Origin: UBA11855 sp035297385
Lineage (GTDB): Archaea; Thermoproteota; Bathyarchaeia; Bathyarchaeales; Bathycorpusculaceae
Direction: 5' to 3'
Length of the DNA: 64,000 nt
NCBI GenBank assembly: GCA_035297385.1
Contig: DATGZD010000136.1
Span: 13,205-77,204 of the forward strand
Position numbers and translations under genes: made by a program. This document shows, in pieces, positions 16,051 to 23,236 of the stretch. Below the pieces are notes generated by a model. It worked only from the letters and a program-made list of their open reading frames with translations. It had not been told where the DNA came from and did not search any database. Position 1 is the first letter of the stretch; each line of letters starts with the position of its first letter.

Positions 16051-16203
16051 TTATCTTTGTTCTTTCTGCAACGACAATCTTTTAGCAATTTCTTTGGAGA
16101 TTTTTTCTAATGCTTCAGCTAACTCTACACTATTTACTTCCTCTAATCGGTACCATTTACCATCCCTATTGATTAGTCCAACGTCCAATTCTCTTTTAAC
16201 CAT
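16051..16203 (-). CDS. 50-aa hypothetical protein
   Basis: MVKRELDVGLINRDGKWYRL then EEVNSVELAEALEKISKEIA and a Lys/Arg-rich end. It begins with two short strands (GLINRDGKWYRLEEV) and continues as one amphipathic helix. GTGGAAG lies just before the ATG. Too short for the family to be named; coding character is good and the reverse strand has no alternative. Confidence 0.5.
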   Translation of the reverse strand: MVKRELDVGLINRDGKWYRLEEVNSVELAEALEKISKEIAKRLSLQKEQR

Positions 16204-16425
16204 TCTTCCACCATTCGTTGATTTTTATTAACTAATTCTATAAACCTTTTCACAGTTAAAGATTGAGCAAATTTGTTTAATAGGACATTCCTTAAAATGG
16301 GTGTTTCCAGCTAGATTGCCCATAATGACACTTTCGAGGTGTCGTGATTGAGGCTAGCTGGTACCCTTGCCTTTTTTGTGTATGGCATACTTAAAATATA
16401 GTTATTTGATATATGAAAGGGGAAA

Positions 16426-16581
16426 TTATGCGCCATGGGTTTCTTTTTTGGTAATCCATGTTTTTACTGCTTCTTCAACAGCGCGGGATAAATCGCCTTT
16501 TTTGCCGCCAAACTTTTCAATCGTTTTAAACCTTAATTGTTTTTCTAGCTCGTCTGAAATTTCTACGCATATTCGACCCAT
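16426..16581 (-). CDS. Ribbon-helix-helix-like small DNA-binding protein
   Basis: 51 residues: MGRICVEISDELEKQLRFKT then KFGGKKGDLSRAVEEAVKTW and a short tail. A leading beta strand with alternating residues, a helix, a basic loop (GGKKGD) and a second helix (LSRAVEEAVKTWI) match the RHH/CopG-type antitoxin or repressor pattern common in archaea. No obvious toxin gene lies beside it; a 31-codon frame with its own AGGTGA ribosome site lies just upstream. Confidence 0.6.
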   Translation of the reverse strand: MGRICVEISDELEKQLRFKTIEKFGGKKGDLSRAVEEAVKTWITKKETHGA

Positions 16582-16630
16582 TTTTTTAATCGCCAATTCA
16601 ATTTTAAAGTTTCTTCACGATTCGCACGTG

Positions 16631-16726
16631 TCAAACATCTCTCCAGTCAGGTGTTCGTGCAACGATATATTTGCCATTATCAGCGAATTGTTGACCGCAT
16701 ATTCTGATGTTTATTTTGCATATCAT
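16631..16726 (-). CDS. Possible 31-aa ORF
   Basis: MICKINIRICGQQFADNGKY and a further 11 residues ending DWRDV, preceded by AGGTGA eight nt before the ATG and lying just upstream of the RHH-like gene. It could be the first gene of that small operon or a remnant. Support is only the ribosome site and the open frame. Confidence 0.3.
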   Translation of the reverse strand: MICKINIRICGQQFADNGKYIVARTPDWRDV

Positions 16727-16896
16727 GTTTCATTCACCTAACTGTTTTATTCACATAGTACATTATATGCGTACTCGCTTATAAGTGTATCTATATATTA
16801 TGTTAATAACTTAATAGTTTAATCGCTTATTTTTTAAGCTGATTCTTTGTCTTGATTCGGGTATGTGGTCATTGGTATTACTGTGGTGAAAATTGT

Positions 16897-17400
16897 TTAT
16901 ATGAATCCTAAAACATCAAGAACATGAAAACCAATTACCATGTAAAAAATTAAAACTAAACCCGCATGAATAAATCTGTTGGTTTTGAAGCTAATTTGTT
17001 TAATTAATGGAAACCTTGCAGCAAAACCTGATATTACTTCTAAAGTCATGGCAATGTACATAGCTAATCCCATTCCTAACGGTGGATAGGCTGTTAGCGG
17101 TCTGCCTACCTGAGCTGCAAAATGAATAGATATTGACGTATAGAGTAGAAGGTTTCCAAATATATGAAACCTAATATTACGCCTCATTCTTTCAGGATAG
17201 AAGCGTTTTAGAAGTACAAATGCAGGAGTTGCAATCGCAATGTAGCTTGTTCCAATTATAGTTAGCCAATGACTAAAACGCAATGGTCCAATAAAGGAAC
17301 TTATGTTAATCCAACGTAGATAGGTTGCAATCGTGAATAGGGCTATTATTATGACAATTAGAAATGCTAATAGGAACTCAGCGTCTTTGATTTTTATAAT
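16897..17400 (-). CDS. Cytochrome-b-like four-helix membrane protein, apparent ATT start
   Basis: About 167 residues if read from ATT 17400. Helix 1 is EFLLAFLIVIIIALFTIAT; then come helices around SHWLTIIGTSYIAIATPAFV, IFGNLLLYTSISIHFAAQVG, PPLGMGLAMYIAMTLEVISG and IHAGLVLIFYMVIGFHVLDV. Histidines fall inside or at the ends of helices (SHW, RFHIFG, SIHFAA, FIHAG, GFHVL), as in b-type heme proteins. The first ATG/GTG/TTG in frame is TTG 17283, which would delete helix 1; AAGGAG stands six nt before the ATT, supporting a non-canonical start or a point mutation of ATG. The heme role is inference. Confidence 0.6.
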   Translation of the reverse strand: MIKIKDAEFLLAFLIVIIIALFTIATYLRWINISSFIGPLRFSHWLTIIGTSYIAIATPAFVLLKRFYPERMRRNIRFHIFGNLLLYTSISIHFAAQVGRPLTAYPPLGMGLAMYIAMTLEVISGFAARFPLIKQISFKTNRFIHAGLVLIFYMVIGFHVLDVLGFI

Positions 17401-17657
17401 GCTATTCTCCTTGCCTTTAACTTAAAGGGGGCTTAGATTTTTATTTATGTTTTAAGCCATTTGTTGAACTTATAATTTATGAGGATCAAAATAAAGGTTT
17501 ATTATCTGACGAGAAATTCTTTCGTCGTAAAAGTGTTTGGTCTCTGGTTAGGGTAACGAAATTTGAACTCTAAATAAAATCATCATTTCTAAAGTATGAG
17601 TTTTATTTTTGGCGTTTTTCTTTTTGTGCATATCCTGTGTGTTGTGAGCAAGGAAGG

Positions 17658-17674
17658 AAACTAAATTTTAGTTT
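17658..17674. repeat. Palindromic AAACTAAATTTTAGTTT repeat
   Basis: Perfect palindrome of the dispersed family. The surrounding gene-free stretch 17401-17721 also carries GC tracts at 17681-17686 and 17716-17723 and no gene. Confidence 0.5.
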
Positions 17675-17715
17675 ATCATCGCGCGCACACAGATGTCAAC
17701 AAGCCTCAAAGAATT

Positions 17716-17723
17716 AGCGCGCT
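17716..17723. repeat. GC palindrome AGCGCGCT at a gene end
   Basis: The final TAG stop codon of the VIT-like gene is formed by the T-A-G of this palindrome on the minus strand, as in the broken beta-propeller gene at 42504. Confidence 0.5.
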
Positions 17724-18198
17724 AGCCAAATGTGGTGAAGATTAGTTGGCCTAGAAAATGGCTGATGACTATTACTGGAATAGCAATTCCGAGATGAATG
17801 AAAATCTCTTTTGGTATGCTGGTTTTCCGTTGAACGCCGATGAGGTAGCTCAGGAAAACCAGTATCCCAAATCCAATGACCGCGCAGAAACCTGCCGCGT
17901 AGTCTACTGGCAAGAACGCAAACAAAATAACAAACGTGAGTGTAATGGCAAATCGGGCTATGAAGTTGCTTATGGTGAACATTCTCGTGTTTTCTTTTTT
18001 TGTGGCGGTGGATTCTCTGTAAATGTGGATTCCGAGCGAGTCTGCGATGTTATCTGCAACGGCTATCACAAGCAAAGACCCTATTACGCTGGCTTTTGGG
18101 TTGCCAGAAGTTATCAGCCCAAAGATTATTCCTAAACTTGTAACGGTCGATGATGTGGCACCAAAACTAAACTTACTTGAGTCTTTGGGTAACTTCAT
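17722..18198 (-). CDS. VIT1/CCC1-family (DUF125) membrane transporter, short form
   Basis: 158 residues with four or five membrane helices. The family signature is at the N-terminus: SKFSFGATSSTVTSLGIIFG, then VIGSLLVIAVADNIADSLGI and HIYRESTA. VIT1/CCC1 proteins move Fe2+ or Mn2+ out of the cytosol; the metal here is unknown. Family members are usually longer, and this one ends at a GC palindrome that supplies the stop codon, so a few C-terminal residues may have been lost. The start is ATG 18198 (preceded by a TTG), with GGGAG eight nt upstream. Confidence 0.8.
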   Translation of the reverse strand: MKLPKDSSKFSFGATSSTVTSLGIIFGLITSGNPKASVIGSLLVIAVADNIADSLGIHIYRESTATKKENTRMFTISNFIARFAITLTFVILFAFLPVDYAAGFCAVIGFGILVFLSYLIGVQRKTSIPKEIFIHLGIAIPVIVISHFLGQLIFTTFG

Positions 18199-18469
18199 CA
18201 AGAATTCTCCCTGATATTCGTTTGATCTGATAAGGCAAAATGTTCATCATCGAAGTAATATTTAACTCTAAAGCGCCAATGAAAGGAAAAGAAACTTGTT
18301 CATTGCCAAAAGGAACTTGCACCCCCGCTTCATTCTGATTTTTCAAGAATCAGCCTGAAACTATATGTAGGACCGTATGACTTGTTGGTCTAATCAATAC
18401 ACAAGGCTAAAATTTAGTCTCAAACCCAGCTTATCCTTTTTACCAGAGTTCATAAGTAATATAAGCAGA

Positions 18470-18991
18470 ATGCAAAGAAATACAACATTTGTATTAGGTA
18501 AAAATATTTTGAAAATAAATTCTGTTGGAATTATTGGATGTATTATCGCATTTGTTAGCATTATGTTTCCTTGGTATAGTATTCTTACACAATCTTACAT
18601 GAATAATACGTTAACTCAATTCTATTTGTTTATGAAACAATCGCCTATTCCTGAATTTTTTGAGGGTTGGACACCACAATACATACGAATAATTACTCTT
18701 ATTTTCGTATTAGCAGGTGGTATGCTTGGAATTGTTGGTAGTTTAAAGAAGAAGACTCGCATTCTCTTTTCTGGTGCAATCTGTATTGTATTATCTCTTA
18801 TGCTGTTTGCAGGTGTCATAGTTTTAAATGGTGGTCTTTTGTTTGGAAATAGAGGTGGATTAGGTGAAATTCAATACTACTATTTGGATATTGGTTATTG
18901 GTTAGCAACCATAAGTGCCATAATCCTATTTTCATCTTTGGCTATTAATGCAAAGAATAAAGCCATAATATCAGCACAGCAGCAGCACTAA
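18470..18991 (+). CDS. Four-helix membrane protein, unknown function
   Basis: 173 residues from ATG 18470. Predicted helices: about 17-37 (SVGIIGCIIAFVSIMFPWYS), 75-95 (IRIITLIFVLAGGMLGIVG), 104-124 and 148-166. A Lys-rich loop KKKTR follows helix 2. A longer frame to 18377 exists but adds a Ser/Phe-rich leader unlike the rest; TATA-like sequence (CATAAGTAATATAAGC) lies directly before 18470, suggesting a nearly leaderless message. No family recognised. A dispersed palindrome follows the stop. Confidence 0.6.
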   Translation: MQRNTTFVLGKNILKINSVGIIGCIIAFVSIMFPWYSILTQSYMNNTLTQFYLFMKQSPIPEFFEGWTPQYIRIITLIFVLAGGMLGIVGSLKKKTRILFSGAICIVLSLMLFAGVIVLNGGLLFGNRGGLGEIQYYYLDIGYWLATISAIILFSSLAINAKNKAIISAQQQH

Positions 18992-19022
18992 AATTTAAAC
19001 ACACAAGACTAAAATTTAATCC
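18987..19022. repeat. Double ACTAAAATTT repeat with CACACAAGA
   Basis: Two units in tandem: CACTAAAATTTAAACA and CACAAGACTAAAATTTAATC. The second is shared nearly base for base with 19605 and 20319. Confidence 0.55.
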
Positions 19023-19082
19023 AGCCAACAAACCAAAAACCTTAATTATTGTGACTTTAATATTAAGTCTGAGGAATTCTTT

Positions 19083-19559
19083 TTGTCTGCACAAGAAAAA
19101 GAATTCACACAATTTGGAGAAGTTTTATCTAAACTCACAGCCAATCGAGAAGCCTTCAAAAGTATCTTTGAAGCCCTTGAGAAAAAAGACGCCAAGAATT
19201 ATCGAGCACAATTAAGGAAACTAAACCTTCTGAGGTACTGCAGAATAATCTGTCGCTGGTATTGTCACTTGCACTGCGTTCGCTTCCTTAGAAGAATATG
19301 CATTGAACCTCCTATTGAGCTCAAAGAAGTCGAAGACATGCGTAAACTAAGTGAAGCACACGCGAAGATTATGGTTGAAAAGGAAGTTCGAGACAGTTTA
19401 TTCGAAGCCTACGAAAAAGAAAACGTCGAAAGGTTTCAGACTACCCTGAAAAAGTATAATCTGCTTCCTTTCTGCTGGTATATAGTCCAATGGCTTTGTT
19501 GGTATCATTGCGAACGACGTTGCTATATAGTATGTACACCACCGTACAGGTTTCCATAA
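19083..19559 (+). CDS. Duplicated cysteine-ladder protein, unknown function
   Basis: 158 residues from TTG 19083, with GAGG about 10 nt upstream. The protein is an internal duplication of a unit of about 57 residues: a charged helix (SIFEALEKKDAKNYRAQLRK / SLFEAYEKENVERFQTTLKK), then NLLRYC or NLLPFC, then an aromatic-rich helix with a cysteine every fourth residue. Unit 1 has CX3CX3CX3C (YCRIICRWYCHLHC) and a later IC; unit 2 has CX7CX3CX3CX3C (FCWYIVQWLCWYHC, then ERRCYIVC). Ten cysteines therefore line one face of two Trp/Tyr/His/Arg-rich helices. This suggests metal, heme or cofactor binding or inter-helix disulfides, but I know no characterised family. An intrinsic-type terminator follows. 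Confidence 0.75.
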   Translation: MSAQEKEFTQFGEVLSKLTANREAFKSIFEALEKKDAKNYRAQLRKLNLLRYCRIICRWYCHLHCVRFLRRICIEPPIELKEVEDMRKLSEAHAKIMVEKEVRDSLFEAYEKENVERFQTTLKKYNLLPFCWYIVQWLCWYHCERRCYIVCTPPYRFP

Positions 19560-19596
19560 GGGAAGAAGCTGTGTTCAGCAAACTTCCCCTTTTTTT
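19560..19596 (+). terminator. Hairpin and T-run terminator
   Basis: GGGAAG (19560-19565) can pair with CTTCCC (19583-19588), followed by CTTTTTTT, directly after the stop of the cysteine-ladder gene. Confidence 0.6.
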
Positions 19597-19604
19597 GGCA
19601 AATA

Positions 19605-19628
19605 ACACACAAGACTAAGATTTAATCC
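19605..19628. repeat. CACACAAGACTAAGATTTAATCC repeat
   Basis: Near-identical to the repeat at 18987-19022 (one internal base differs). The rest of 19597-19864 shows no gene. Confidence 0.55.
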
Positions 19629-19864
19629 ACTCTAATCCAAGAACAGCAGTATAGCTTTGTTATTGTATTGCTAAAATCACATAACATTAAAGATATGCTT
19701 ATTATGTGTAAACAAGGAGACTTGAAATAATTTATCTCAAATAAAGGGCTTATGTAACAGATGACTCAGATCTTCCTAAAGGATGATATTAATGCAGTTA
19801 AAAACTATTAGGTTTGTATTGGTACGCGAAATTCTCGATTAATTAGCCGAGAGGAGGTGAAGCC

Positions 19865-20260
19865 ATGATTAATGAAGAAACTAAAAGGATGATTGATTTA
19901 GCAAACAAAAAATTTTCAGAAGGATTCTTAAGAGCTGACGCTTCACTAACTGCATCAGTATATAGTGAAGAGTCCATAGTTTTTCCTCCTGATAGTAATT
20001 TTGTTGTGGGAAAAGAAGCGATTGAAGAGTTCTGGAAAGGTGTAATGATATCTGGGGTTAAAGAAGCTAACCTAACTACACTTGACTTGTTAGAAAATGA
20101 AAATTTTGTCTATGAAAGAGGTACTGGAATCCTTAAAATTCAATCAAAAGATGAAAAAGATGAAAATGTTACTGAACAAAAACTCAAGTATGTAGTTGTT
20201 TGGAAACGTATAGGAAATGAATGGAAAAACCTCTGGGACATATGGAATAGCCTTCCATAA
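19865..20260 (+). CDS. SnoaL-like/DUF4440 (NTF2-fold) protein
   Basis: 131 residues. The N-terminal helix with KKFSEGFLRADASLTASVYS, the segment SIVFPPDSNFVVGKEAIEEFW, and the C-terminal strand KYVVVWKRIGNEWKNLWDIW are diagnostic of the SnoaL-like cone-shaped fold. Members bind or transform small hydrophobic molecules or serve as dimeric scaffolds; no catalytic residues can be assigned. A perfect AGGAGGTGA lies before the ATG. It is a single gene between two dispersed palindromes. Confidence 0.85.
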   Translation: MINEETKRMIDLANKKFSEGFLRADASLTASVYSEESIVFPPDSNFVVGKEAIEEFWKGVMISGVKEANLTTLDLLENENFVYERGTGILKIQSKDEKDENVTEQKLKYVVVWKRIGNEWKNLWDIWNSLP

Positions 20261-20318
20261 CTTGCTTTTCCTGCTAATCCTGATTCTTAGAAAAATTAGC
20301 TGGTTTCTTGCCCAAAAA

Positions 20319-20341
20319 CACACACAAGACTAAATTTTACT
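20319..20341. repeat. CACACAAGACTAAATTTTAC repeat
   Basis: Third copy of the CACACAAGACTAAA unit. Confidence 0.55.
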
Positions 20342-20489
20342 CCTCACGTCTGAAAAAAAGGACATCCTGTATCCCTACCTTATCTGAAAAATTTATTGCC
20401 TAGCATACACTCTGAAGTATATGCCTTATGCCTTCTATGTGCCCTGTACGCAGGAATTTACCTGTTCCCGATTCCACCGTCTCGTCTCG

Positions 20490-20508
20490 GGACTAAATTT
20501 TAATTCAA
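20490..20508. repeat. GGGACTAAATTTTAATTC repeat
   Basis: Same family, 30 nt before the flavoprotein gene; the closest match is 15053. Confidence 0.5.
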
Positions 20509-20537
20509 CTATTCTTTAAGAAAAGAGGGTAATACAA

Positions 20538-21581
20538 ACGAAGATTGCTGTGGTTGGAGCTGGAATTGCAGGTACAACTTGTGCGAGTGAATTACATAGA
20601 TTTGGTCATGATGTAGAGATTTTTGAGATGTCTACAAAAGATAAGGCAACAAGACCTAGACAGATGGAAGGGAGTGTTAAGCTACTCAATAATGTTCCAG
20701 CAATAGAGCCTACTGGTCACATGAGAAGGCTTGAATTGCATTCTCCTAATGTAACAGTTTCTTTTAACGGGGACTTAGGTTTTTTCTATGAAATTGGTGG
20801 AATAAACGGTATCGAAGCAAAAGCTAGAAAGAATACTGAGCAATTAGTACCGATTCATTATTCGACAAGAATAGAGAATAAAATGCGGCTTCAAAAGGAG
20901 TTTGAGGTAATTGTTGCTGCTGATGGTTATCGTTCCGTAATTGCTAAAGAAGCGGGTCTTCTTGCTTCAAGACTACCAAGACAGGTTGGTGTTGGGGTTG
21001 GTTTTACGATAGAAGGTGATTTTAATCCTGAATTGATTGAAGTATGGGTTGATAATTATCTTTCTTTACATGGTTATTCGTATGTTATTCCTTTCTCGAA
21101 ACATGAGGCTTCATTAGTGTCAGCTTCGATTGGAAAATCAATAAATTCAGTAACCTACGTTACGAGACTTAAAGAACTTGCTCAGTTTAGAGATTGGAAG
21201 TTGCAGGATAATTGGTTTGATTTTGAGAGTTGGTATGATTTTTCGTCGTACTCTAGAGGTAATTTGTATATCATTGGAAGTGCTGCGTCCTTTACTGAGC
21301 CTGCGTTTGGTTTTGGTTTAAAATGGGTAATTCAATCAGCTAAATTATGTGCAAAAGCTATAGATGAAAAACTCGACTTTAATTATCTATGTCGTAAGGA
21401 GCTTCTTTCAGATTTTAGATCCTTCGAAATTATGAGAAGATTTTCCAGTACAGCAGACAACGATGATTATGATAATTTTGTTAAAAAATTTAATAATCCA
21501 GTGGTAAAGAAATTAGTAGAATCTGGAAAATCACTTTTCAAGAATGCATGCTTACTGCGTTTGCTGTTCCCAAGAATTTGA
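20538..21581 (+). CDS. Geranylgeranyl-reductase-like FAD flavoprotein, apparent ACG start
   Basis: About 347 residues. The FAD-binding Rossmann start KIAVVGAGIAGTTCASEL needs residues upstream of the first normal start codon (GTG 20550, which begins inside the first strand). ACG at 20538 sits exactly where ATG is expected, with GAGGG eight nt upstream. Other landmarks: EIFEMSTK (end of beta2), VAADGYRSVIAKEAG (DG motif), and IIGSAASFTEPAFGFGLKWV, the second FAD motif of the GGR/squalene-epoxidase-like group. Archaeal GGRs saturate isoprenoid lipid chains; the size and the EPAFGFG box fit, but other substrates are possible. No electron donor gene is adjacent, though two flavodoxin-like genes follow on the other strand. 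Confidence 0.75.
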   Translation, partial: TKIAVVGAGIAGTTCASELHRFGHDVEIFEMSTKDKATRPRQMEGSVKLLNNVPAIEPTGHMRRLELHSPNVTVSFNGDLGFFYEIGGINGIEAKARKNTEQLVPIHYSTRIENKMRLQKEFEVIVAADGYRSVIAKEAGLLASRLPRQVGVGVGFTIEGDFNPELIEVWVDNYLSLHGYSYVIPFSKHEASLVSASIGKSINSVTYVTRLKELAQFRDWKLQDNWFDFESWYDFSSYSRGNLYIIGSAASFTEPAFGFGLKWVIQSAKLCAKAIDEKLDFNYLCRKELLSDFRSFEIMRRFSSTADNDDYDNFVKKFNNPVVKKLVESGKSLFKNACLLRLLFPRI

Positions 21582-21807
21582 GAAGTAATTGAAAATAATA
21601 AATTTAGCTTGTAATAGGCTAGAATGTGTGTTAATAACAGGTAGAAATCAATTGTCGTTCTTTTAACAATTTTTTAAAATGCTTGATAGAAGGCTGTAAG
21701 TGAAATCAGACTTTTTTCTTCTTTTTGAAGAAAGTGAACTTATCTTTAGAGGGTAGTGCTATCTACACTAGTTATAGTGGTGGCGCTGGTGTATTTGAAA
21801 AATGCTC

Positions 21808-22431
21808 TTAATCATACATTTTTCCAGATTTTTCGTAATGTCTCTTTATCATTGCAATGATGAATGAAGGTATGATGGGTTTTATGAAATAATTATTGAC
21901 GATCAGTTTATCTTCACTTTTTATGTCAGAAGCAATTTGGGTATATGCTTTTTTCAGTTGACGGTAGGAAAAAGGGATTTTTCTTGTCATTACCACAACA
22001 GGACCAGTTCCAATGCATACGGCAAAGCGCCAGTTAAGAGAAAGTCTTTGACAAAAGTTTTGTACAACTCTAATTGCTTCTCCTGTTGTTTGTTCCGCTC
22101 TTGGAAAACCACAGTTAATAATCGCGTAAATTTTCGCATCTTTGTTATATTGATTGTCAGTTTTTGTATACTGATAGTAGTCTTCGAGTAATCGCATGAG
22201 TGAGCCCGGAAGTCCATAGTTGTGCAATGGAAAAGTGAAGACGATTGCGTCAGCGTTAGCCATTGTTTTCAACATGTCTGTTGGATAATTTTCTATTACT
22301 TTAGCTCTGACCGTAAGGGTTGATTTTTCACAGTGCTTTTCTGGGAGCCTGTTCTCTAGGTCTTTTAGGAATTGTAATGATGAGGCACTTTTGCCCCTGA
22401 GACTTCCGTTCACCAAGCAGATATTTACCAA
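21808..22431 (-). CDS. Flavodoxin-fold NAD(P)H-dependent oxidoreductase
   Basis: 207 residues. The FMN phosphate loop follows strand 1: ICLVNGSLRGKSASSLQFLK. AIVFTFPLHNYGLPGSLMRL is the second FMN-contact region of the NADPH-dependent FMN reductase/flavodoxin-like family, and INCGFPRAEQTTG follows as the third. It probably reduces flavin or quinone substrates. Its start lies only 3 nt after the stop of the neighbouring flavodoxin-like gene upstream, so the two form an operon. A hairpin CTTCTT..AAGAAG lies downstream at about 21718-21735. Confidence 0.75.
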   Translation of the reverse strand: MVNICLVNGSLRGKSASSLQFLKDLENRLPEKHCEKSTLTVRAKVIENYPTDMLKTMANADAIVFTFPLHNYGLPGSLMRLLEDYYQYTKTDNQYNKDAKIYAIINCGFPRAEQTTGEAIRVVQNFCQRLSLNWRFAVCIGTGPVVVMTRKIPFSYRQLKKAYTQIASDIKSEDKLIVNNYFIKPIIPSFIIAMIKRHYEKSGKMYD

Positions 22432-22434
22432 GGT

Positions 22435-22950
22435 TTATTCCACTTTTCTTTTTATGGCATCAATAACTGCAGAATTGTCTTCGATTGATTTGCTTACAAA
22501 TACGTCTACTTGTTTATCCATGTCAGGATGAACAATATCCGCCTTTCCACGGTGTTTCGCTATAAGATCAATGAAAGTATTTTTTTCCTCATCATTCACA
22601 TCTTCGCCAAAACCTATAATCACTTGCCATTCATGACTACCTGTTCCTTTGTTTATGGCAGCCGCAATTGTTGAAGAATAATGTCCAAACAAAATTGGAG
22701 TCAAATAAAATGTTACAGAATACTTCTTTACCTGTTGTCTTATCTTTTGAACAACGTCTTTATGTACGCATTCACCAGGATGTTTTGTCAGGCAAAGGAG
22801 GCATCCAAGACATTGGAATACATCATTCTTCCCAAGCTCAAATACATCAACCTTGTTGCCCATTTCCTTTATGATATTTACTAGTTTGATTCTTAAGTCC
22901 TCAGAAAGATCTGTTTTTGAGTCCTTATCTAAAATCAAAAGAGCATTCAA
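22435..22950 (-). CDS. Flavodoxin-like oxidoreductase with CxxCxxC cluster
   Basis: 171 residues. Strand-loop start MNALLILDKDSKTDLSEDL, then KVDVFELGKNDVFQCLGCLL with CxxCxxC (CLGCLLC) and a fourth cysteine in HPGEC. This is the arrangement of iron-sulfur flavoprotein (Isf)-type or NAD(P)H oxidoreductases of the NAD(P)H-dependent FMN reductase superfamily, where the cysteines bind an iron-sulfur cluster or take part in disulfide chemistry. YLTPILFGHYSSTIAAAINK fits the flavin-contact region. It is the first gene of a two-gene operon with the protein at 21808-22431; spacing is 3 nt. Confidence 0.7.
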   Translation of the reverse strand: MNALLILDKDSKTDLSEDLRIKLVNIIKEMGNKVDVFELGKNDVFQCLGCLLCLTKHPGECVHKDVVQKIRQQVKKYSVTFYLTPILFGHYSSTIAAAINKGTGSHEWQVIIGFGEDVNDEEKNTFIDLIAKHRGKADIVHPDMDKQVDVFVSKSIEDNSAVIDAIKRKVE

Positions 22951-23236
22951 AATTATTCTCCATAGACACTCTTGTAGGTTCTAATATGTTTCTTGTGTGT
23001 ATATCCAAATTTTTTCTTTGTTTAGATATTTAATTCTTAGGTTAAGATACTAAAAAGTGGCACACTAAAGAGTATCTCAGGCTCCACAAAATATGAGAGT
23101 ACACGAGACCATCAACTATTTTTTGGAACAATAATTATCATTATAAAGCTTGATGAATATCATACATAAAAACGGGTATGAACCTCTTAATGTTCTCAGT
23201 TGACAAGAAAAAAGATGGTTTGTTTATTTTGTAGCT

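Noticed and set aside
16367..16741. 124-codon plus-strand frame
   Set aside because: Antisense shadow of the small RHH-like gene and its upstream frame.
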